DNA from: Hyphomicrobiales bacterium
GTDB taxonomy: Bacteria; Pseudomonadota; Alphaproteobacteria; Rhizobiales; Beijerinckiaceae
Direction: 5' to 3'
Length of the DNA stretch: 50,576 nt
NCBI GenBank assembly: GCA_947455995.1
Contig: CANGQA010000010.1
Span: forward strand, 1-50,576
The notes under the pieces: generated by a model
Seen by the model: only the letters and a program-made list of their open reading frames with translations
Told to the model about the DNA's origin: nothing
The model's database searches: none
Part shown: piece by piece, positions 7,535 through 15,484 of the stretch
Layout of the letters: each line of letters opens with the position of its first letter
How positions within the stretch are numbered: position 1 is the stretch's first letter
Made by a program: the position numbers and the translations under genes

Positions 7535-8194
7535 ATGATCAGAGTTATTCACGGACATGAACGGGCTATGTTTCCTAGAGAAATTGATCAAATGCATCGT
7601 TTGAGAAAAAAAGTATTTTATGATCGCATGAACTGGGACGTTCCTGTTATAAATACTTGGGAAGCAGATGGTTTTGATGCCCTTGATCCTGTTTATTTGC
7701 TCAAAATAAGCGATGAAAATCAAGTGATTGGCACAGTTCGGCTCTTGCCGACCACAGGTTTTACCATGATCAATGATATATTTTCTGAACTTCTCCCCGA
7801 CGGCGCACCGATCTATAGCCCGCGCATTTGGGAAGGAAGTCGATTTGCAGTCGACTCGGATGTCTCGCAGACAGGTGAAAGAACGGCTGTCAGCCGTACA
7901 GCTATCGAATTATTGCTTGCTGGCAATGAAATCGGCATGGGCATCGGCATGACACATTGTGTTGGAGTGTTCGATTTGAACATGCACCGTCTGATGAAAC
8001 GGATCGGCTGCGCCGGCGAACCTTTGGCCCCGCCCAAACGGATCGGGCATGTGATGTGTATCGCTGTGTTGATGGAAATGGGTGCGGAAACAGATGCCCG
8101 CCTGCGCCATCTCGGCGGGATCACAGGCGAAGTGATCGAGCCGCGTAAAAGCGCCCAGATCACCCGCAACACACCTGTACCACACGCGGCCTAA
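7535..8194 (+). CDS. luxI: LuxI-family acyl-homoserine-lactone synthase
   Basis: This 219-residue autoinducer synthase makes an N-acyl-homoserine lactone from S-adenosylmethionine and acyl-ACP or acyl-CoA. All invariant residues fall at LuxI positions: R24, F28, W34, D45, D48, R69, E100 and R103 (HRLRKKVFYDRMNW, EADGFDALD, GTVRLL, WEGSRFAVD). The start is the ATG at 7535 with GAGAGG close upstream; an in-frame start at 7496 would add 13 unmatched residues and lacks such a site. The acyl-chain length cannot be told from the sequence. The gene follows luxR and a candidate lux box, so product synthesis is probably self-reinforcing. A short proline-rich tail ends the protein. Confidence 0.95.
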   Translation: MIRVIHGHERAMFPREIDQMHRLRKKVFYDRMNWDVPVINTWEADGFDALDPVYLLKISDENQVIGTVRLLPTTGFTMINDIFSELLPDGAPIYSPRIWEGSRFAVDSDVSQTGERTAVSRTAIELLLAGNEIGMGIGMTHCVGVFDLNMHRLMKRIGCAGEPLAPPKRIGHVMCIAVLMEMGAETDARLRHLGGITGEVIEPRKSAQITRNTPVPHAA

Positions 8195-8287
8195 CCACCG
8201 CGCATACCACATTCGACATTTCAACGCGCTCCGGATTATCTGGGGCGTGAGGGATGTTTTACACGAACAATATCGCGATTCAACGGC

Positions 8288-9478
8288 TCAATCTGGCGAC
8301 ACCTTGTCCAGCTCATCACCGAGAACATCGCGCATCCAGCGGAAAGCCGCATTGCTTGCCGGAACACCCGCATAGATCGAGGCGTGCATCAGCAAGGCTC
8401 TCAATTCCTCCAGCGTCAAACCGTTTTTGATCGCCGGTTTGACATGCAGCTTGAACTCCTCCTCGCGATGCAGCGCAATCATCATGGCCAAAGTGACGCA
8501 GGACCGCAGTTTGAAGGGCAAAGTATCATCCCCCCACATCTCGCCCCAGGCGTTGCGGGTGATGAAATCCTGCCAAGGCATCGTGAATGGCCCGGATTGA
8601 GCCAATGAGCGTTGCACATGGTCAATCCCCAGTACTGCTTTGCGATTGGCCAAGCCTGCTTCGAAGGCGCCACGCGGGAGTGCAGGCAACAAGGCGCCGT
8701 GACGCTCCAACCAATCCAGCAGAAGATTGTTGACGGCCTCTGGCTGCTCCATCGCAATCAGATGCGATGCACCGTCAACAATCTGCAATGTCGAACCGGC
8801 AATCGCCGCGCTCAACGCCGCGCACATATCCGGTGTTGTGACCGGATCATGGCGACCGGCGACAACCAGACAGGTCTGTTTGATCTGCATGATTAGCGGA
8901 CGCAAATCCATGCCGCCGATCGCCTCGCAGCACAGGGCATAGCCCTCGGCATCACCGCTGACAAAGCGGGCGCGAGCAAATGCGACCTTTTCGGGGTACT
9001 TCAAAGCAGCCTGATCCGTAAACCAGCGCCCCATAGCGGCATCGGCGATTGCGCCCAATCCCTGCTCGCGGACTGTTTTGGCACGGGCCTGCCATCCATC
9101 CTCTGGTGGCAGGTAAGCATCTGTCGCCATGAGCACCAGCGAGCGCACTTTGGCGGGATAGTGAATAGCCAGCGCTTGCGCTGTCATCCCGCCCAGCGAA
9201 AGCCCGACCACATGGGCAGAGGTCACCGACAAGGCATCAAGCAGCCCGGCCAGATCATCTGCCAGTTGCCTGATCGTTACAGGACCTGCGGTCGATGAGC
9301 GTCCATGGCCTCTGGTATCATAACGCAAGACGCGGCAGCGTCCTGCCAGCGCACGGGCCTGCGCATCCCACATTTCGGCACTGGTGCCTAACGAATTTGA
9401 AAACACCACCACCGGCGCGCCTTCCGGCCCGGCCAGATCGTAAAACAGGCTCACACCATTTACGGCAATCAGGGGCAT
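8288..9478 (-). CDS. pcaL: Fused 3-oxoadipate enol-lactonase / 4-carboxymuconolactone decarboxylase (PcaD-PcaC)
   Basis: This 396-residue bifunctional enzyme catalyses the last two lactone steps of the protocatechuate branch of the beta-ketoadipate pathway. Residues 1-258 are an alpha/beta hydrolase: oxyanion region FSNSLGTS, RYDTRGHGRS, nucleophile elbow GLSLGG (S94), acid D211 (GRHDPVT) and H239 (GASHL). Residues about 275-390 are a CMD domain: MPWQDFITRNAWGEMW, then SCVTLAMMIAL and the EEFKLHVKPAIKNG helix with its catalytic E and H. Separate PcaD and PcaC proteins are commoner; the fusion is known as PcaL, for example in actinobacteria. It starts 3 bp after pcaB, so the two are one transcription unit. 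Confidence 0.93.
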   Translation of the reverse strand: MPLIAVNGVSLFYDLAGPEGAPVVVFSNSLGTSAEMWDAQARALAGRCRVLRYDTRGHGRSSTAGPVTIRQLADDLAGLLDALSVTSAHVVGLSLGGMTAQALAIHYPAKVRSLVLMATDAYLPPEDGWQARAKTVREQGLGAIADAAMGRWFTDQAALKYPEKVAFARARFVSGDAEGYALCCEAIGGMDLRPLIMQIKQTCLVVAGRHDPVTTPDMCAALSAAIAGSTLQIVDGASHLIAMEQPEAVNNLLLDWLERHGALLPALPRGAFEAGLANRKAVLGIDHVQRSLAQSGPFTMPWQDFITRNAWGEMWGDDTLPFKLRSCVTLAMMIALHREEEFKLHVKPAIKNGLTLEELRALLMHASIYAGVPASNAAFRWMRDVLGDELDKVSPD

Positions 9479-9481
9479 ATT

Positions 9482-10855
9482 TTATCCTTTTGCGGAAAAT
9501 GCTGACACTACGCGCTCGGCTTGCTCCCGCGCCGCAGGAACAATCAGGGATGCCGCCAGTACGGCGGGTGTCGGATCGAACAAAGCTTGCAAACGATCCC
9601 TATTGAAGCCGGAGGGCAGGTCCGGCCACGCGCTGACCACTTGGGACAAATGCTGTCCAGTCCGGCGGACTGCGTCAGCTGCATGCTCGATCACAGCATG
9701 AGCGCGGCTCGCACCCAGTTCGACAGACAGGGCAGAGGCGACTGCATCGGCATAGATTAGACCATGGGTCAGATCGAGATTACTGGCCATCCGCAAGGTG
9801 TCGATTTCCAACCCCTCGGCAATCCGCTTGGCTTCATGCAGGGCGCCAGCCAGCAGCCCCAATAATTGCGGCAGGGTATTCCATTCAGCATGCCATGCTC
9901 CGGCGGGCCGTTCATGCGATGCAACCATTGCGGCCTGCATCGTCTGGTTTAAGCCTTGAGCAGCCTGAAAGGCAGCAAGAATAACTGTCGAAGCCACTGG
10001 ATTGCGCTTGTGTGGCATGGCCGATGAACCACCACGCCCGGCGATGAAGGGTTCGGACACCTCACCAACTTCGGTCGAGGACAGATTGACAACATCACCC
10101 GCCATCTTGGCCAGCGCGCCCAAAACCTGGGTCACAAACGCCGCAAGTGATACGACAGGACTGCGGCGCACATGCCAGGGCACCGGATCGAAAGCCAAGT
10201 CGAGCAGATGCGCAAATTCCTGTGCCGTTTTGGCATGAGCAGGTGAACGACCCGAAAGCGTGCCGACCGGACCTGCCAGAGAGGCTTTCAGGATGGTCGG
10301 GGCCAAAGCGGGCCAAGGGGCCAGCGCGTCACACAAACCCGCCAGCCAGATCGACACTTTATATCCAAAGCTTACAGGAACCGCATGCTGTCCGTAGGAA
10401 CGACCCACACACGGTGTCTGGGCATGGCGTGAAGCCATTTCAGACAGCGCGGACAGAACAGCGACGGACTGAGGAAGCAAAGCCTCCATTGACCGCTTGA
10501 CCTGCAACATCAGGGCCGTATCCATCACATCCTGCGTGGTTGCCCCTTTATGCACATAAGGCTCGTATTCGGGCGGCAGTTTTTTACGCAAGGCATTGAT
10601 AAAGGGAATGGTTGGCACTCCTGACAGAGCGGTTTCCTGTCCCAGTGCCACACAATCAAAATCCAACGGGCTAATCGCCGCTATCGCTTCGGCCACGTTG
10701 GGCGGGCAAAGGCCGTTGTGGGTCTGCGCCATTGCCAGGGCCCACTCAACCTTCAACATCGCGTCCAGTCTTGACTGGTCTGACCAGATATCGACCATAG
10801 AATCAGGCACGAACAGCGGTCCGCTCAGGGCTGAATCAAGTACCGAAAAACTCAT
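9482..10855 (-). CDS. pcaB: 3-carboxy-cis,cis-muconate cycloisomerase
   Basis: This 457-residue member of the fumarase/aspartase superfamily cyclises 3-carboxymuconate to 4-carboxymuconolactone, the substrate of the PcaC half of the next gene. Seen: VGRSYGQHAVP and the superfamily signature GGSSAMPHKRNP, the flexible loop bearing the catalytic serine. The start at 10855 (MSFSVLDS) has AAGGAATT about 8 bases before it and aligns with typical PcaB N-termini. An ATG at 10888 is also preceded by AGGA and would add 11 residues. The ring-cleaving dioxygenase genes pcaHG, often beside pcaB in alphaproteobacteria, are absent from the window. The IclR regulator upstream is divergent. Confidence 0.93.
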   Translation of the reverse strand: MSFSVLDSALSGPLFVPDSMVDIWSDQSRLDAMLKVEWALAMAQTHNGLCPPNVAEAIAAISPLDFDCVALGQETALSGVPTIPFINALRKKLPPEYEPYVHKGATTQDVMDTALMLQVKRSMEALLPQSVAVLSALSEMASRHAQTPCVGRSYGQHAVPVSFGYKVSIWLAGLCDALAPWPALAPTILKASLAGPVGTLSGRSPAHAKTAQEFAHLLDLAFDPVPWHVRRSPVVSLAAFVTQVLGALAKMAGDVVNLSSTEVGEVSEPFIAGRGGSSAMPHKRNPVASTVILAAFQAAQGLNQTMQAAMVASHERPAGAWHAEWNTLPQLLGLLAGALHEAKRIAEGLEIDTLRMASNLDLTHGLIYADAVASALSVELGASRAHAVIEHAADAVRRTGQHLSQVVSAWPDLPSGFNRDRLQALFDPTPAVLAASLIVPAAREQAERVVSAFSAKG

Positions 10856-11093
10856 GCCAATTCCTTCATCATCTGCCTGCGATGACATCAGTGATTCCTG
10901 AAATACTTATAGCATGATCTGCTGTCTGCCATAGCTGCAGCTAGGCCCAGAAGCGGGTGATTGGCCATGATGCGCCTGTCGGATGCCCGCCTTTACGCCT
11001 TGTAAAACCAACAATTGAGCCACCGGATAACCTCTCCTGAGCCTATCAGCACTTCCCAACAGCCCGTCAGGGCTTGACGAAAGCGTGTCATTA

Positions 11094-11110
11094 TGTTCGT
11101 ATAGTGAACA
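11094..11110. promoter_or_regulatory. candidate IclR/PcaR operator 1
   Basis: Inverted repeat TGTTC-N7-GAACA. IclR-family regulators of aromatic catabolism usually bind 15- to 17-bp dyads with GTTC/GAAC-type ends, and this lies about 130 bp before the IclR gene. The assignment to this regulator is inference from pattern and position. Confidence 0.45.
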
Positions 11111-11123
11111 ATAATCCGCATCG

Positions 11124-11144
11124 CGAACGATTTTGCGGCGTTCG
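11124..11144. promoter_or_regulatory. candidate IclR/PcaR operator 2
   Basis: A second inverted repeat, CGAACG-N9-CGTTCG, lies 13 bp after the first. Its outward-facing GAAC/GTTC orientation differs from operator 1. Tandem half-sites of this kind are common in IclR-regulated divergent promoters. Confidence 0.35.
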
Positions 11145-11240
11145 GGCATATCCGTCAAGCGACAGTCCGTTTGGGGCCCCAGGCACCAGCAGAGACCCTA
11201 AAGGCCAATACTGTCAGTATGACACGGGTGCAGGTGAGCT

Positions 11241-12113
11241 TTGAACGATTTGAACCCCGACAGAAAACAACCCTCTATGCCTTCAACGAGCACACTGATG
11301 ATCCCAACCACCGAGCAAAGTCAAAAAGAACCAAGAGCCAATAAACAAAGAGCCCCCGAACGCGATCCGTCCTATGTCGAAGCCTTTGCGCGCGGTCTGC
11401 GGGTGATCCGCTCCTTTGGCGAGGGACGCGAAACCATGACCCTGGCTGATATTGCCAAACTCACCGATTTGCCACGCGCAACGGTACGTCGATCCCTGTT
11501 CACACTTGGTCAACTTGGTTATGTCATCGATGACGGACGCCAATTCCGACTGACCCCGAAAGTCCTGTCGCTCGGCTATGCCTATCTGTCCTCGACGCCG
11601 CTGCCGCGTGTGATCCTTCCTGCTCTGGAAATGGTCAGCGAGCAAGTGAGAGAAAGCTGTTCCGCCGCTATTCTGGACGGCCCCGATATTGTCTATATCG
11701 CCCGTTCGGCCACCAAGCGCATCATGTCTGTCGGGCTGGCGGTAGGCTCACGTCTTCCGGCCTATTGCACATCTCTGGGCCGCGCTTTGCTGGCCTATGA
11801 ACCTGTTGAGCGTCAACAGGCTATCTTGGCGACCAGCCTGTTGAAACCTCTCACCCCCAAGACTGTTACCGATCCGCAAACCTTGCTGGGGATTTTCCAA
11901 CAGGTTGCACACCAGGGCTATGCCTTTGTCGACGAAGAGCTGGAGCTCGGTCTTCGTTCGATAGCCGTGCCTGTCACCAATGCAACGGGACATGTTGTCG
12001 CGGCCATCAATATCAGCACGCAGGCTTCGCGCCTGAGTGAGGAGACCATGTGCACCTCACTCAGGCTTGCGCTGGTGCAAGCTGCCCAAAGCGTGCGATC
12101 ATCCTTGCTGTGA
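11241..12113 (+). CDS. pcaR: IclR-family transcriptional regulator, PcaR/PobR type
   Basis: This protein has an N-terminal winged helix-turn-helix (about 46-110: SYVEAFARGLRVIRSFGE, LADIAKLTDLPRATVRRSLF, LGQLGYV) and a C-terminal IclR effector domain (about 120-290; GSRLPAYCTSLGRALLAY, LELGLRSIAVPV). The YVEAFARGL start and LPRATVRR recognition helix are typical of the PcaR/PcaU/PobR subgroup, which respond to beta-ketoadipate or protocatechuate. It is divergent from pcaB-pcaL, the expected arrangement for their activator. The start is uncertain: TTG at 11241 gives 290 residues but is crowded by AGGTGAG, while ATG at 11277 or 11298 shortens only an unstructured N-terminal tail. Confidence 0.85.
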   Translation: MNDLNPDRKQPSMPSTSTLMIPTTEQSQKEPRANKQRAPERDPSYVEAFARGLRVIRSFGEGRETMTLADIAKLTDLPRATVRRSLFTLGQLGYVIDDGRQFRLTPKVLSLGYAYLSSTPLPRVILPALEMVSEQVRESCSAAILDGPDIVYIARSATKRIMSVGLAVGSRLPAYCTSLGRALLAYEPVERQQAILATSLLKPLTPKTVTDPQTLLGIFQQVAHQGYAFVDEELELGLRSIAVPVTNATGHVVAAINISTQASRLSEETMCTSLRLALVQAAQSVRSSLL

Positions 12114-12196
12114 CAAACACGGCAGTGGCTAAAAATCCAAACTCTGTTTAGACCGTATAGTGATCATGTAAATCGACGTGCCAGAAAGGTTCTCCC

Positions 12197-13264
12197 ATGG
12201 CCACATGTCCTGTTTCCCGAACTGTTGCCTACAAGGAGGTTGGTCCGCTTCCCGAGGGACATCCCGAAGTGCGCCAAGGAAAGATCGGTGTCCTGCTGAC
12301 CAATCTTGGCACACCCGACGGCACAGATTACTGGCCTATGCGCCGTTATCTGAAGGAGTTCCTGTCTGACCGCCGCGTTATCGATACCCCACGCATTTTG
12401 TGGTGGCCGATCCTGAACCTCATCATTTTGTCGCTGCGCCCCCAAAAGAAAGGCAAGGATTACGCCTCGATCTGGAACAACGAGCTGAATGAATCCTTCC
12501 TCAAGACAATTACACGCGATCAGGCCAAAGGCATGGCCGAAGTGGCCAAAGAGCTGGACGACCGGATCATTGTCGATTGGGCGATGCGCTACGGCAATCC
12601 GTCGATCCAATCGCGGATGGAAGCCTTGCAGGCACAAGGGTGTGATCGGGTGCTGGTTATCCCGCTCTATCCACAATACGCAGCAGCCACCTCTGCAACC
12701 GCTTGTGATAAAACGTTTGAAGTGCTGATGAAAATGCGTTGGCAACCGACGATCCGGATTTCACCGCCCTACCATGACGAGCCTGCCTACATCGATGCTT
12801 TGGCAGCATCCATTAACAACCATCTGGCAACACTGCATTTCGAGCCCGAGGTCATCCTGACCTCCTTCCATGGCGTTCCCAAACGCTATCTGATGCTGGG
12901 CGATCCCTATCACTGCCATTGCTATAAAACATGGCGCTTACTGCGCGAAAACCTGGGCAAAACGCCTGAGCAGATGATGATCAGCTTCCAGTCCCGCTTC
13001 GGGCCGGAAGAATGGCTGCAACCCTACACCGACAAGACAGTCGAGGCACTGGCCAAAAAGGGGATCAAGCGCATGGCAATCATCGCGCCGGGCTTCTCGT
13101 CCGATTGCCTCGAAACACTGGAAGAACTTGACGGCGAAAACCGTGAAATTTTCATGCATCATGGCGGTGAGCAATTCACCTATATTCCATGCCTGAATGC
13201 CTCTCCCGAAGGCCTGAGCGTCATCGAAACAGTGATGCGACGCGAATTGATGGGCTGGATCTGA
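12197..13264 (+). CDS. hemH: Ferrochelatase
   Basis: This 355-residue enzyme inserts Fe2+ into protoporphyrin IX, the last step of protohaem synthesis, at the inner face of the cytoplasmic membrane. Seen: GVLLTNLGTP (31-40), FLSDRRVID, PLYPQYAAATSA, the catalytic histidine in TSFHGVPKRYL (H225), and the conserved glutamate in DCLETLEEL (E306). The GDPYHCHCYKT stretch with its cysteine pair is the form usually seen in alphaproteobacterial ferrochelatases. GAAAGG precedes the ATG. No haem-synthesis partner is nearby, so it appears monocistronic, and the hairpin at 13330-13363 probably ends its message. Confidence 0.96.
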   Translation: MATCPVSRTVAYKEVGPLPEGHPEVRQGKIGVLLTNLGTPDGTDYWPMRRYLKEFLSDRRVIDTPRILWWPILNLIILSLRPQKKGKDYASIWNNELNESFLKTITRDQAKGMAEVAKELDDRIIVDWAMRYGNPSIQSRMEALQAQGCDRVLVIPLYPQYAAATSATACDKTFEVLMKMRWQPTIRISPPYHDEPAYIDALAASINNHLATLHFEPEVILTSFHGVPKRYLMLGDPYHCHCYKTWRLLRENLGKTPEQMMISFQSRFGPEEWLQPYTDKTVEALAKKGIKRMAIIAPGFSSDCLETLEELDGENREIFMHHGGEQFTYIPCLNASPEGLSVIETVMRRELMGWI

Positions 13265-13329
13265 GCGATCAGATGAAATGCGATCGATCGTTGCGGCGAC
13301 GACATGCAGACAACTTGCAGACGACTTGC

Positions 13330-13363
13330 ACAGGATGGAAATTTCGATAGATTTCCATCCTGT
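13330..13363. terminator. Long hairpin between hemH and the next gene
   Basis: Perfect 13-bp inverted repeat ACAGGATGGAAAT / ATTTCCATCCTGT with an 8-nt loop. No T-run follows on either strand, so it is at best a weak intrinsic terminator and may instead protect the hemH mRNA 3' end. Just upstream, GCAGAC-A/G-ACTTGCA is repeated in tandem (about 13306-13330). Confidence 0.45.
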
Positions 13364-13426
13364 TCCAAATCCTGAAGATCGGACTTGGTTGGACCTGTTT
13401 AATGATTGCATCATGCATAGGCTGCC

Positions 13427-14479
13427 ATGCGGATTATCCTGACCCTTTGTATTTGGCTTGGGCTGTTGCTGCCAACGGCTGCGCAGAACTATAAAGTCAG
13501 CGATTTATCGGTCGGCAATTGGTCGGGCGGGGCCTACCTCAATCGTAAAACCAACGAATTTGTCTATTGCGGCATGTTTGCCAGCTATAAATCAGGCATA
13601 GGCGTGCATTTTGCTATTGATAATGATGATGAATGGCGCATCGGCTTCAATGCCTCAAAATTCCAGTTCCGCTCCGGAAACAGCTATTCCATTGCCTATA
13701 CGATTGATGGGAGTCCGGCGAGCCTGCTGACCGGAGTGGCCAAAGACCCCAATTTTATTGTGGTCGAACTGCCAAGCAAATCGACCCTGTTCGACCAATT
13801 CCGTTATGGCAATATGCTGACAGTATCGGTGGCCGGAAACGTCTACCAGTTCAAACTTGAAGGTACGGCAAAAGCCTTGGCCGTTTTGCTTGATTGCGCC
13901 CGTAACAACACACCTGCCGGCCGTCAGGCCCAACGTGAAACGACACGCCCAGCCCCCTCGCCCACTCCACAACCCAATCAATCCAGCGGTGGTGTGACAG
14001 CAAATGATCGTTTGGATGCCACCCGCTTTGTCGCCAACCTGTTTTCCCGCACCGATTTCCGAAGTTACCGTTTCATGAGTTCGGAAGAGCTCGACGATAA
14101 AAAATTACCGGATGTGGTCCGCTCTGCCGATGTCGCATGGATTGCTCCGCAGGCTATTGGCCTGTTGCATATTTTCTCCACACAAATCACATCCATTGAT
14201 GATCAGGTCAGTTCAGCACTGGCCAGCGATGCCAAGGCCTGCAATGGCCGGTTTGCATCCGGCAAGGTGTCGGATGAGGAAGACAGCAGTTTCAAGCGGC
14301 TTTATACGATCTGCGATGACAAGAACAACAGTTTCAATATCGAATATCTATTTCTGCCGCGCAAAAATGGGCTGGCTTATCGCTTCGGTACAATGGTGTT
14401 CGGCAGGGCTGATCAGGCACCTGACAACAAGGATCTGCGCGAGGCCCTGAAAAAAGCAGCTTTTACAAAAGCCAACTGA
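13427..14479 (+). CDS. Exported protein of unknown function
   Basis: I do not recognise this 350-residue protein. An N-terminal signal peptide is clear (MRIILTLCIWLGLLLPTAAQ; likely cleavage after A18 or A19). A first domain (about 20-155) is beta-rich with the pattern WSGGAY, EFVYCGMFASYKSG and WRIGF, and ends with a cysteine at about 157. A linker rich in T, P and Q (about 160-190) joins a second domain (about 190-350) with two cysteines that could pair. Periplasmic location is inferred. The start has no strong ribosome-binding site. It lies after hemH and converges on kdsD, so context gives no function. Confidence 0.75.
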   Translation: MRIILTLCIWLGLLLPTAAQNYKVSDLSVGNWSGGAYLNRKTNEFVYCGMFASYKSGIGVHFAIDNDDEWRIGFNASKFQFRSGNSYSIAYTIDGSPASLLTGVAKDPNFIVVELPSKSTLFDQFRYGNMLTVSVAGNVYQFKLEGTAKALAVLLDCARNNTPAGRQAQRETTRPAPSPTPQPNQSSGGVTANDRLDATRFVANLFSRTDFRSYRFMSSEELDDKKLPDVVRSADVAWIAPQAIGLLHIFSTQITSIDDQVSSALASDAKACNGRFASGKVSDEEDSSFKRLYTICDDKNNSFNIEYLFLPRKNGLAYRFGTMVFGRADQAPDNKDLREALKKAAFTKAN

Positions 14480-14485
14480 TCCAGA

Positions 14486-15484
14486 TCAGGCCGCGCCGAT
14501 CCGTAACAGGTCGAGCACATGTACAAGTCCAACAGGCACGCGGTCTTGCGTCACGATCAACGCACCGATCTTGCGGGTCTCGACAATCTCCAGCGCTTCG
14601 GCCACCAGCGTTTCAGGCGGCACCGAGGCGGGATTGGCGGTCATGACCTGATCGACAGTCTGGCCCAACAAATCAACGCTCATGTGACGGCGCAAATCGC
14701 CGTCGGTGATGATACCGATCAACAGACCCTGCGCATCCACCACCAGCACGCAGCCAAAACCTTTGGCGCTCATGGTCACAAGGGCTTCGCCCATCCGCGT
14801 GCCCTTCGGCACCAGCGGCAAAAGCTCGCCCGTGCTCATGATCGCACTCAGTTGTTTGAGTTGCGCCCCCAGCTTGCCGCCCGGATGATAGGTGCGGAAA
14901 TCATGAGAGGAAAACCCGCGCGCTTCAAGCAAGGCAATGGCCAGCGCATCGCCAAGCGCCACCTGCATCGTCGTCGATGTGGTCGGTGCGATACCGTTGG
15001 GGCAGGCTTCTTTGGCTTTGGGAAGCGTGATCAGGATATCGGCCTCGCGGCCCAAGGCACTGTCTTTGTTTGAGGAAACCCCGATCAGGGTCACTCGGAA
15101 CCTTTTTGCGTAGGCGACGATATCGCTCAACTCTGTTGTCTCGCCCGACCAGGATAGCGCAAGTATCACATCTTCTGGTTGCACCATACCCAAATCGCCA
15201 TGGCTGGCTTCTGCCGGATGGACAAAATAGGCCGGTGTGCCAGTCGAGGCCAAGGTTGCGGCGATCTTGCGGCCAATGTGGCCCGATTTTCCCATGCCCG
15301 ACACAATCACCCGGCCACTCGATCGGGCAATAATCTGTGCGGCAGCGGCAAAGGAAGCGCCCATCTCCGATGACATGGCAACAATCAAAGCCTCGAGCCC
15401 TGCTTTTTCTGACTCCAAAGCCCGTTGGCCGGACTGGATAAGCAGATCCGCAGAAGCGGTTTTGGTCGAAGCCATGCCTGTCAT
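14486..15484 (-). CDS. kdsD: D-arabinose-5-phosphate isomerase (KpsF/GutQ family)
   Basis: This 332-residue enzyme interconverts ribulose-5-phosphate and arabinose-5-phosphate, the first step of KDO synthesis for lipopolysaccharide. Residues about 40-180 form a SIS sugar-isomerase domain (VSGMGKSGHIGRKIAATLAS, HPAEASHGDLGM, LSWSGETTEL). Residues about 205-325 hold two CBS repeats (LLIGIITDGDLRRHM, then VETRKIGALIVTQD), as in KdsD. The ATG overlaps the galU stop (ATGA, 15481-15484), so the two genes are coupled and both feed envelope polysaccharide. The product could serve capsule synthesis (KpsF role) instead, but no capsule genes are here. Confidence 0.93.
   Translation of the reverse strand: MTGMASTKTASADLLIQSGQRALESEKAGLEALIVAMSSEMGASFAAAAQIIARSSGRVIVSGMGKSGHIGRKIAATLASTGTPAYFVHPAEASHGDLGMVQPEDVILALSWSGETTELSDIVAYAKRFRVTLIGVSSNKDSALGREADILITLPKAKEACPNGIAPTTSTTMQVALGDALAIALLEARGFSSHDFRTYHPGGKLGAQLKQLSAIMSTGELLPLVPKGTRMGEALVTMSAKGFGCVLVVDAQGLLIGIITDGDLRRHMSVDLLGQTVDQVMTANPASVPPETLVAEALEIVETRKIGALIVTQDRVPVGLVHVLDLLRIGAA

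Larger units (their letters stand above)
10856..11240. promoter_or_regulatory. pca divergent control region
   Basis: About 385 bp without a credible gene separate pcaB (leftward) from the IclR regulator (rightward). The operator-like repeats sit near the regulator end (11094-11144), so pcaB would have an untranslated leader of over 200 nt if its promoter is there. A minus-strand reading frame of 83 codons (10907-11158) exists, but its product resembles nothing I know and I do not call it. Confidence 0.5.

Noticed and set aside
8230-8256. Imperfect palindrome between luxI and pcaL as a terminator
   Set aside because: Stem matches are broken by mismatches and there is no T-run on either strand.
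10907-11158. 83-codon minus-strand frame in the pca control region
   Set aside because: It would cover the operator-like repeats, resembles no family known to me and has no supporting ribosome-binding site.
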